A stretch of DNA of 64,000 nucleotides from Staphylococcus pseudintermedius (lineage in GTDB: Bacteria; Bacillota; Bacilli; Staphylococcales; Staphylococcaceae): assembly GCF_001792775.2 (NCBI RefSeq), contig NZ_MLGE02000004.1, forward strand, positions 165,800-229,799, read 5' to 3'. Position numbers and translations under genes: made by a program. This document shows positions 57,242 through 64,000 of the stretch, piece by piece. Under the pieces are notes generated by a model. The model ran no database searches. It was not told where the DNA came from and saw only the letters and a list, made by a program, of their open reading frames with translations. Numbering within the stretch: position 1 is the stretch's first letter; each line of letters starts with the position of its first letter.

Positions 57242-57281
57242 AAAAAGCAACAGAATGATTTCCCATCTGTTGCTTTTTTAT
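57242..57281 (-). terminator. ctaBM terminator
   Basis: AAAGCAACAGA / TCTGTTGCTTT stem with T-run, directly at the ctaM stop. Confidence 0.85.
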
Positions 57282-57751
57282 TATAAACCAAATGTTGCTT
57301 TAATAAGCGACGTCGTTTCGCCACCAGGATAAAGCACATAAAGTAAAATATATACCGCTACACCTGTAATCGCTGTAAAAAACCAAATCACTGATGCGAC
57401 AGGTCCGATTTTACGGTGAACGCTGTAACGATCTTTTAAACCTGTAAAAATTTGGATTAAACCAAGTACTGCCCCCACTGTTGCTAGTGTAATGTGGAAA
57501 ACCAAGAAAATCGTGTAATAAACTTTTACTGAATCTGGTCCTCCAAATGCTGTATTACCAATAAAGATAGTACGACTCGCATAAATTGTAAAAAAGACAA
57601 CTGCGAAAATAGCAGCCCACAGCATCGTTTTTTTATGACGTTCAATTTGACGCTTCCAGATGAGGCGCCAACCGATAGCGACTAAAATGGCACTAATTAC
57701 AATACAAGTTGTACTTAACGTAGGTAAAATAGGTACATTCATTTTATTCAT
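57281..57751 (-). CDS. ctaM: DUF420 membrane protein CtaM
   Basis: A 156-residue protein with four membrane helices (about 8-25, 41-60, 77-102, 117-140) and the conserved VYYTIFLVFHITLATVGAV His-containing helix (quoted in part) and YSVHRKIGPVA. In S. aureus CtaM is needed for a functional QoxABCD heme-copper oxidase. It follows ctaB by 18 bp. Confidence 0.88.
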   Translation of the reverse strand: MNKMNVPILPTLSTTCIVISAILVAIGWRLIWKRQIERHKKTMLWAAIFAVVFFTIYASRTIFIGNTAFGGPDSVKVYYTIFLVFHITLATVGAVLGLIQIFTGLKDRYSVHRKIGPVASVIWFFTAITGVAVYILLYVLYPGGETTSLIKATFGL

Positions 57752-57769
57752 TCCTCACTCGTAGATCTT

Positions 57770-58681
57770 CTAAATTAATTGTATTAAAGAAATCACGACA
57801 ACAAGTGCAAAAAATAGAACAAGATAGTTTAATGAGTAAATAAACATTTTTGTTGCCCATTTTGTTTCATTCGCTGACGATTTAAAACTTGTAAGCCCTA
57901 ATGCAATCCATCCGACATTCAGTAACGTGGCTAAAACGACGAAGACGACACCTAAATCTTGCATTAAAAATGGAAGTGGTAATAATGCGAACAACCATAA
58001 AAACATGCCGACACGTGTGCGCGAAAAACCTTTAACAGATGGTAACATTGGAATACGTGCAGTTGCATATTCATCTTTACGTTTAATTGCTAACGCGTAA
58101 AAATGAATGGGCTGCCAACAAAACACAACTAAAAATAATGCCCAGGCCATCAAACTTAAGTGACCTTCAATTGCAACCCAACCGATTAATGGTGGTACCG
58201 CTCCAGGCACACTGCCTATCACAGTATTCCATGTCGTATGTCGCTTTGACCAAATGGAATAAAATGAGACATAACCAACGATACCAACGAGTCCGATAAC
58301 ACCTGCTTGCATATTCAACATGAACAATAATATTTCACCAACGACCATCATACCAAAGCTTAATAACAATAAATGACGATCTGAAATACGATTGTTAACA
58401 GTTGGTCGATTTTGTTTACTTGGCATTAATTGATCAATATCTTGGTCATAGAAATTGTTCAATGCACATGCTCCGCCCATTACTAACGTAGAACCTATGA
58501 TCATCACAATAATTTGTGGAATAGCAGCTAAAAATGCATGATGTGTCATGACGATAGCCAACCATGCGCCCGCAAATGATGGAATTAAGTTGCCTTGAAC
58601 AAGACCTAACTTAATGATTTGTTTCAGCTCTTTATAAGTAATACGACCGGAAGTTTGTGATACAACCTCTGATTTGGACAT
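57770..58681 (-). CDS. ctaB: protoheme IX farnesyltransferase (heme O synthase)
   Basis: A 303-residue UbiA-family prenyltransferase adding a farnesyl group to protoheme. The Asp-rich motif is in [21 protein letters not shown] (split: [15 protein letters not shown]), the second in [20 protein letters not shown]; about nine membrane helices. Divergent from ctaA; together they make heme O and A for terminal oxidases. Confidence 0.95.
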   Translation of the reverse strand: MSKSEVVSQTSGRITYKELKQIIKLGLVQGNLIPSFAGAWLAIVMTHHAFLAAIPQIIVMIIGSTLVMGGACALNNFYDQDIDQLMPSKQNRPTVNNRISDRHLLLLSFGMMVVGEILLFMLNMQAGVIGLVGIVGYVSFYSIWSKRHTTWNTVIGSVPGAVPPLIGWVAIEGHLSLMAWALFLVVFCWQPIHFYALAIKRKDEYATARIPMLPSVKGFSRTRVGMFLWLFALLPLPFLMQDLGVVFVVLATLLNVGWIALGLTSFKSSANETKWATKMFIYSLNYLVLFFALVVVISLIQLI

Positions 58682-58892
58682 CAGTTCCCTCCCCCTTAAA
58701 ATAACATATACATTTATGATATATGAAAGCGTCGTGAATGACTAGGTTAAATAAGAAAAATTTGTGACACTTTAACGACATTCAAAAAACGTCATGATAA
58801 ATTCACATTTTTTAGTTCAGTTTTTGTTATAATGTGGGTGGTATTGATGAATAGCGATTATTTAACTTTGATACATAATGAGGTGTTTGAGA

Positions 58893-59807
58893 TTGTTTAA
58901 AAAGCGAAACCTAAAGTGGCTTGCTGTCGTAACGACGTTGATTATGACTTGGGTTCAGCTTGGTGGTGCACTCGTAACAAAAACAGGTTCTGAAGATGGT
59001 TGTGGTTCAGATTGGCCGCTATGTCATGGCGCATTATTACCACAAAACCTACCGATAGAAACAATTATTGAATTGAGTCACAGAGCTGTATCTGGATTAT
59101 CTGTAATTTTTGTGACATGGCTTGTGATTACATCTTGGAAAAACATAGGGCATATTAAAGAAGTAAAGCCTTTAGGTGTGATTAGCATTGGCTTTTTACT
59201 CGTTCAAGCTTTAATCGGCGCTGCTGCCGTCATGTGGCAACAAAATGATTATGTATTGGCACTTCATTTCGGCATTTCCCTTATTAGCTTCTCGTCCGTT
59301 TTCGTGTTGACATTAATCATTTTCGACATGGACAAAAAATATGAAGCCAATAAAGTCCATATCCGTAAGCCATTGCAGCGCTATACGTGGTTGATGACCA
59401 TTGTTGTATATTTAACGATTTATACTGGCGCACTTGTCAGACATACAGATTCAAGTCTTGCATACGGTGCATGGCCATTACCATTTAACGATATTGTGCC
59501 TCATGATGTACATGACTGGGTTCAACTGACACACAGACTGATGGCGATGGTAGCGTTTTTCATCATTATGTTCACGTATATCCATGCAGTCAAACATTAT
59601 CCAACAATGAGAACGATTCACTACGGTTATACAGTGAGCTTTATTTTAATTATTTTACAAGTTTTAACAGGGGCACTCTCTATCGTGACTAACGTGAATT
59701 TAATCATCGCTTTACTTCATGCGTTATTTATCACGTTACTGTTCGGTATGATTAGCTATTTCATCTTGTTAATCCTACGTACGAATCGTGGAGATCAACA
59801 AGCTTAA
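58893..59807 (+). CDS. ctaA: heme A synthase
   Basis: A 304-residue CtaA oxidising the heme O methyl group to heme A. Eight membrane helices, the family Cys pair in [12 protein letters not shown], and four heme-ligand His in [26 protein letters not shown] and LLHALFI. I chose a TTG start ([10 protein letters not shown]) 7 bp after GAGGTG because it aligns with the S. aureus start; an ATG 15 bp upstream has no ribosome site. Confidence 0.94.
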   Translation: MFKKRNLKWLAVVTTLIMTWVQLGGALVTKTGSEDGCGSDWPLCHGALLPQNLPIETIIELSHRAVSGLSVIFVTWLVITSWKNIGHIKEVKPLGVISIGFLLVQALIGAAAVMWQQNDYVLALHFGISLISFSSVFVLTLIIFDMDKKYEANKVHIRKPLQRYTWLMTIVVYLTIYTGALVRHTDSSLAYGAWPLPFNDIVPHDVHDWVQLTHRLMAMVAFFIIMFTYIHAVKHYPTMRTIHYGYTVSFILIILQVLTGALSIVTNVNLIIALLHALFITLLFGMISYFILLILRTNRGDQQA

Positions 59808-59823
59808 AATGATACAAGTTTTA

Positions 59824-59866
59824 AAAGACATCAAACAGCAAAAATCGTTGTTTGATGTCTTTTTGA
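59824..59866. terminator. ctaA/pyc terminator
   Basis: AAGACATCAAACA / TGTTTGATGTCTT perfect stem followed by a T-run after ctaA; also downstream of the convergent pyc. Confidence 0.85.
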
Positions 59867-59944
59867 TTGCTTTGTTATTCGGGTTTCCATATCCTGGATA
59901 AAATAATAAATGTCGGTTTTATCGTTAATCTTCCAAATTTACCT

Positions 59945-62900
59945 CTATACTTCTGGTTCAATTTCAATGAGTAAATCTTGGGTTTCGACGCTATCGTTTG
60001 CAGCCACATAAATTTTTGAAATCGTTCCTTTAAACGGCGCTTGTACTGTTGTTTCCATCTTCATTGCTTCACTAATAATGAGTGATTGCCCCGCTTCAAC
60101 TTGATCTCCTTCAGCGACATTTACTTCAATAATCGTACCCGGCATTTGTGCACCGATATGGTTTGGATTGCTCTTATCTGCCTTCATTTTCGCTAAATGG
60201 GACGTTTGAATATTTTCGTCTTTCACTTGAATACGACGCGCTTGACCATTCATATCAAAGAATACAGTACGCACACCATTTTCATCAGGTTCTGTAATGG
60301 TTTTCAACTCAACGATTAAAATTTTACCTTTATCAATTTCGATTTGAATTTTCTCGTTGTTACGCATACCGAAGAAGAATGTTGGTGTATCTAACTTTGA
60401 AACATTGCCAAACATTTCATAAGTTTGCATATATTGTTCGTACACTTTTGGATACAATGCATAGCTGATTAAGTCTTGTTCCGTCACTTGAGCTTGTTGC
60501 TTTTCTTGTAATTCTTCGCGTAAAGCTTCGAAATCAATCGGTGCTAAATATTCACCGGGACGTGCAGTTAATGGTTGTTGGCCTTTTAAAATGACCCGTT
60601 GCAATGTCTCGTTAAATCCATTCACTGGCTGACCAATATCGCCTCTAAAGAAAGAGACCACAGATTCAGGGAAATCTAACTTATGGCCTTGCTCAATTAC
60701 AGACGTTTCATCCAATTCATTTTGTACCATGTAGAGCGCCATATCGCCGACTACTTTTGATGATGGTGTCACTTTCACAATATCACCGAAGAGGAAGTTG
60801 ACACGTCGGTACATGTCTTTCACTTCACTGAAACGTTCACCGAGTCCTAAACTTTTCGCTTGTTGTCGTAAGTTAGAATATTGGCCCCCTGGCATTTCAT
60901 GTTGATAAATTTCTGTATGTGGCGACTTCATATCACTTTCAAAATCACTATAATACGGACGTACTGCATCCCAATAATGCGAAAGTGTTTCATGGCCTTC
61001 AATATCCATACGAATATTACGTTCAAAGCCACTCATGGCATAATACAATGAATTGCTACTTGGTTGACTTGTTAAACCTGACATTGCCGCAACTGCCGTA
61101 TCAATGACGTCAACGCCCGCTTCGATTGCTTCTTTATAAGTGAGGATTCCGTTACCGCTCGTATCGTGTGTATGAAGGTGAATCGGCAGGTCAACAGCTG
61201 CTTTCAATTCACCGATTAACTCATAGGCGGCTCTTGGTTTCAATAATCCTGCCATATCTTTAATCGCTAACATATGGAAACCTTCACGCTCTAGCTCTTT
61301 CGCGAGTTTTACATAGTAGTCCAACGTATAAATATTAGAACGTTCAGGATTTAAAATATCACCTGTATAACAAATCGTTCCTTCAGAAATTTTACCGGCT
61401 TTTTGGACTGCTTCGTTAGCGACTTTCATTTGTTCTAACCAGTTCAATGAGTCAAATATTCTAAAGACGTCGATCCCTGCATCGGCACTTTCCGCAATAA
61501 ACTTTTGAATGACATTGTCAGGGTAATTGCGATAACCGACTGCATTAGAAGCACGTAATAACATTTGGAATAACACATTCGGAATGGCTTTTCTTAATTT
61601 TTCGAGACGTTCCCATGGATTTTCTTTCAAGAAATTATAGGCGACATCAAACGTCGCGCCACCCCATAATTCAAGTGAGAAGTTATCTTTCATCACTTGT
61701 GCAGTTTCTGGGGCAATTTTGAGTAAATCATGCGTTCTCACACGTGTTGCGAGCAAAGATTGATGTGCATCACGGAATGTCGTATCAGTGAGCAATACGT
61801 CTTCTTGTGCTTTCACCCATGCTGTTACGGCATCAGGCCCTTTTGCATCAAGTAATTGTTTCGTACCACTTAATGAAGCAATCGCCTTCGTATCTGTCGT
61901 CGGAATATGAGGTTTCTCGAAATGAGGCTTCGGTCTTTTTTCAACACTTGGAAAGCCGTTAATTGTTACATTCCCGATATATTCTAACGTTTTTGTACCT
62001 CTATCACGTGACGTTTTAATTGTGAATAACTCTGGTGCCTCTTCTAAAAATTTCGTCGTGTAATCACCCGAAGCAAACTTGGCATGTTGAATCACATTAC
62101 GTAAAAATGGAATATTCGTTTTCACACCACGAATACGCATTTCTTGAAGGGAGCGTGCCATTTTTTCTCTTGCTTCTTTATAACTGATTGCATGCGTAGA
62201 CACTTTAACGAGTAGTGAATCGTAATACGGTGAAATTTCTGCCCCTTGGAATGCATCGCCAGCATCTAAACGGACACCGAACCCTCCACTCGATCGGTAG
62301 GCCACGATACGCCCTGTATCCGGCATGAAATCTTGCGTTGGATCTTCAGTCGTAATACGGCATTGAATTGCGTAACCTAACGTGCGAATATCACTTTGTT
62401 GCGGCATTGCAATCGCGTCGTCATGTAATAACTGGCCATCTGCAATCAAAATTTGTGTTTTAACAATGTCGACGCCCGTAATCATTTCCGTAATGGTATG
62501 TTCAACTTGTACACGTGGATTCACTTCAATAAAGTAAAATTCGTTGCCAGAAACTAAAAATTCAACCGTTCCTGCATTCACGTATTGAATTTGGCGCATT
62601 AAATCGACAGCCGCTTCACAAATTTGTTCGCGCAAATTATCTGGTAAGCTGACTGATGGGGCTACTTCAACCACTTTTTGATGACGGCGTTGAACCGAGC
62701 AGTCTCTTTCATAAAGGTGAATGATGTTGCCCGCTTCGTCACCCATCACTTGTACTTCAATATGTTTTGGTTGATCAATAAATTTTTCAATATACACTTC
62801 ACTATTGCCAAATGACTTTTCTGCTTCAGATTTAGCACGAGTGAACGCCTCTTGTAATTCAGATGGTTCTCTGACGATACGCATCCCTTTACCGCCACCG

Positions 62901-63394
62901 CCACTTGTTGCTTTAATCATCAACGGAAAGCCGGCTTTTTCCGCAAACGTTTGTGCCTCTTCAAATCCTGCCACAGGGCCATCTGTACCTGGAATCACAG
63001 GCAAATCAGCTTTAATTGCAGTGGCACGTGCTTTCACTTTATCCCCAAACATATCTAAATGTTCGACATGTGGACCGATAAAAACAATTCCCTCTTCAGC
63101 ACAGCGTTGAGCAAAGTGCATATTTTCACTCAAAAACCCATAACCAGGGTGGATGGCATCAACATTTGCCTCTTTAGCAACTTTAATGATCTGTTCAATA
63201 TTCAAATAACTTTCTGCTGGACCTAAGTTTTCACCGACTAAATAAGACTCGTCCGCTTTATATCGGTGTAATGACCCCATATCTTCCTTAGAATAAATAG
63301 CTACCGTTTTAATATTCAATTCTGTTGCGGCTCGAAAAATTCGAATGGCAATTTCACCGCGGTTAGCGACTAATAATTTATGTATACGCTTCAT
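59945..63394 (-). CDS. pyc: pyruvate carboxylase
   Basis: A 1149-residue single-chain enzyme making oxaloacetate from pyruvate and bicarbonate. Biotin carboxylase domain (residues about 1-450: ANRGEIAIRIFRAA, KATSGGGGKGMRIV, FIEVNPRVQVEHTITE), carboxyltransferase domain (about 530-830: DTTFRDAHQSLLATR with metal-binding Asp, HLHTHDTSGN), tetramerisation domain and a C-terminal biotinyl domain with the carrier lysine in ISEAMKMETTV. Full length and in frame. Anaplerotic supply for the TCA cycle that sdhCAB belongs to. Confidence 0.97.
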   Translation of the reverse strand: MKRIHKLLVANRGEIAIRIFRAATELNIKTVAIYSKEDMGSLHRYKADESYLVGENLGPAESYLNIEQIIKVAKEANVDAIHPGYGFLSENMHFAQRCAEEGIVFIGPHVEHLDMFGDKVKARATAIKADLPVIPGTDGPVAGFEEAQTFAEKAGFPLMIKATSGGGGKGMRIVREPSELQEAFTRAKSEAEKSFGNSEVYIEKFIDQPKHIEVQVMGDEAGNIIHLYERDCSVQRRHQKVVEVAPSVSLPDNLREQICEAAVDLMRQIQYVNAGTVEFLVSGNEFYFIEVNPRVQVEHTITEMITGVDIVKTQILIADGQLLHDDAIAMPQQSDIRTLGYAIQCRITTEDPTQDFMPDTGRIVAYRSSGGFGVRLDAGDAFQGAEISPYYDSLLVKVSTHAISYKEAREKMARSLQEMRIRGVKTNIPFLRNVIQHAKFASGDYTTKFLEEAPELFTIKTSRDRGTKTLEYIGNVTINGFPSVEKRPKPHFEKPHIPTTDTKAIASLSGTKQLLDAKGPDAVTAWVKAQEDVLLTDTTFRDAHQSLLATRVRTHDLLKIAPETAQVMKDNFSLELWGGATFDVAYNFLKENPWERLEKLRKAIPNVLFQMLLRASNAVGYRNYPDNVIQKFIAESADAGIDVFRIFDSLNWLEQMKVANEAVQKAGKISEGTICYTGDILNPERSNIYTLDYYVKLAKELEREGFHMLAIKDMAGLLKPRAAYELIGELKAAVDLPIHLHTHDTSGNGILTYKEAIEAGVDVIDTAVAAMSGLTSQPSSNSLYYAMSGFERNIRMDIEGHETLSHYWDAVRPYYSDFESDMKSPHTEIYQHEMPGGQYSNLRQQAKSLGLGERFSEVKDMYRRVNFLFGDIVKVTPSSKVVGDMALYMVQNELDETSVIEQGHKLDFPESVVSFFRGDIGQPVNGFNETLQRVILKGQQPLTARPGEYLAPIDFEALREELQEKQQAQVTEQDLISYALYPKVYEQYMQTYEMFGNVSKLDTPTFFFGMRNNEKIQIEIDKGKILIVELKTITEPDENGVRTVFFDMNGQARRIQVKDENIQTSHLAKMKADKSNPNHIGAQMPGTIIEVNVAEGDQVEAGQSLIISEAMKMETTVQAPFKGTISKIYVAANDSVETQDLLIEIEPEV

Positions 63395-63592
63395 GAAGTG
63401 AACCTCCTTAATAGTGGGAAAATTCTAAAAATACAATCTCTATTATATCAATAAATGAGGTGTGATTAAAAGATTCTGGTGTAAAAATGATTTTAAATTT
63501 GAAATCAAAAACAACCAATGTGATAATAATATTTTATCATTTATAATAATTTAAACTAATGATTCATATTGTATCTATATTTTTTGATGATG

Positions 63593-63853
63593 TCAAAGGT
63601 TATACTGTATTGTCTTTTTTAACGTGACAACTCTGTCTCCCCCTTTTTCACTATACGCATGTCCAATTTCAAATTCTCGACAAAGGGCTTGAAGCAATGA
63701 GTTGTTATCCTTCTCCGTTCGCGGTATCGTTTGTATTTTGTCATCCTTCATCAATCTTTCCACAATTATGTCTATCCTAAATCCCCCTGTTACATGTTCT
63801 TTAGTATTAATGATAAGTTCGTTATTAGAAATTTCAGAATTTTGATGGTTGTA
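63593..63853 (-). CDS. unrecognised ORF next to a group II intron, no clear start
   Basis: An 86-codon minus-strand frame (YNHQNSEISNNELIINTKEH at its head, KKTIQYNL at its end) runs from just after the intron's 3' end. Its composition is protein-like, with RFDIIV-like and CREFEIGHAYSEKGGDRVV segments, but only an internal ATG would give a 52-residue product. It may be the 3' part of a gene interrupted by the intron. I do not recognise it. Confidence 0.35.
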   Translation of the reverse strand, partial: YNHQNSEISNNELIINTKEHVTGGFRIDIIVERLMKDDKIQTIPRTEKDNNSLLQALCREFEIGHAYSEKGGDRVVTLKKTIQYNL

Positions 63854-63865
63854 TTATCCCTTTTC

Positions 63866-63943
63866 GAATCGAGTAGGAGAATAGTCATTAATTGACTACT
63901 CGTCCTCTCACACCACCGAGCGTACGGTTCCGTACTCGGCGGT
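63866..63943 (-). ncRNA. 3' end of a bacterial group II intron (domains V-VI)
   Basis: On the minus strand the maturase stop is followed by GAACCGCCGAGTACGG and ACCGTACGCTCGGTGGTG, the compact hairpin with adjoining GTGTGAGAGG seen at the end of bacterial group II introns. After it comes a long hairpin (GACGAGTAGTCA / TGACTATTCTCCTACTCG) ending near 63866, as for domain VI. The 5' part lies outside the window. Confidence 0.75.
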
Positions 63944-64000
63944 TCAATATCTTGCGTAAGCCAACTCTGCAAGCTGGGCTAATGGTATTAATCCCCACTT
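63944..64000 (-). CDS. group II intron reverse transcriptase/maturase, C-terminus (partial)
   Basis: The last 18 codons (KWGLIPLAQLAELAYARY, then TGA) of an intron-encoded protein. The pattern G-x-I-P-L-x-x-L-A resembles the C-terminal end of bacterial maturases, and the position directly before the domain V hairpin supports it. The rest is beyond the window edge. Confidence 0.65.
   Translation of the reverse strand, partial: KWGLIPLAQLAELAYARY

Overview
The window is a stretch of chromosome from a coagulase-positive, animal-associated Staphylococcus, most likely of the S. intermedius/pseudintermedius group. Evidence: low GC, an S. aureus-like gene order around the division/cell-wall (dcw) cluster, bacillithiol synthesis (bshC), heme A synthesis genes, and phenol-soluble modulin (PSM) peptides whose sequences match the S. 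pseudintermedius type as I recall it. Species is inferred from memory, not from a search.

Region by region (most housekeeping genes are on the minus strand and so read right to left). 12.9-0.2 kb: mraZ-rsmH-ftsL-pbpA-mraY-murD-divIB-ftsA-ftsZ-pgeF-ylmE-sepF-ylmG, a complete dcw/Z-ring operon ending in a clear terminator after ylmG. 13.1-16.1 kb: bshC, a GNAT acetyltransferase and a HAD phosphatase. 16.4-17.1 kb: a beta-type PSM (minus) and an alpha-type PSM-like peptide (plus). 17.5-19.4 kb: a Ktr-type potassium channel and a VOC protein. 19.65 kb: tRNA-Arg(UCU).

19.7-29.5 kb is an AT-rich accessory island. It holds a SIR2-domain (NADase-type) protein that looks like an antiphage effector, bracketed by two candidate small-RNA/attenuator cassettes; an IS431/IS257 copy that cut off another gene; a four-gene metal operon (P1B-type ATPase with a CPG motif, HMA metallochaperone, Dps ferritin, FNR-like regulator with an N-terminal oligo-His tract) with two matching FNR-type operators; a truncated serine resolvase; a frameshifted small secreted-protein gene; a wrecked phage CHAP endolysin; a small ribbon-helix-helix regulator; and, at the far edge, PSM-epsilon. 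The position corresponds to the S. aureus island (nuSa-gamma) that also carries PSM-beta.

29.7-43.7 kb: yfcE, rdgB and murI; sdhCAB with candidate Fur and CcpA operators; uvrC, trxA, mutS2, polX, cvpA, zapA and rnhC. 43.7-44.5 kb is gene-poor, with stacked hairpins and a 90-bp direct repeat, followed by a MerB-like organomercurial lyase gene. 45.2-50.7 kb: pheST under a T-box, an SpoU-type rRNA methylase, rpmF and DUF177; the isd heme-uptake cluster that S. aureus has between rpmF and the methylase is absent. 50.8-59.8 kb: tmcAL, coaD, rsmD, ylbG, GDPD, ylbF, a CAP-domain protein, and ctaM-ctaB divergent from ctaA (heme A and cytochrome oxidase biogenesis). 59.9-63.4 kb: pyc. The right edge holds the 3' end of a group II intron (maturase C-terminus plus domains V/VI) next to an unrecognised ORF.

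Together the core genes serve septum construction, TCA-cycle/respiration, DNA repair and translation. The island combines stress/defence and metal handling with small cytolytic peptides and a large amount of decayed mobile DNA.
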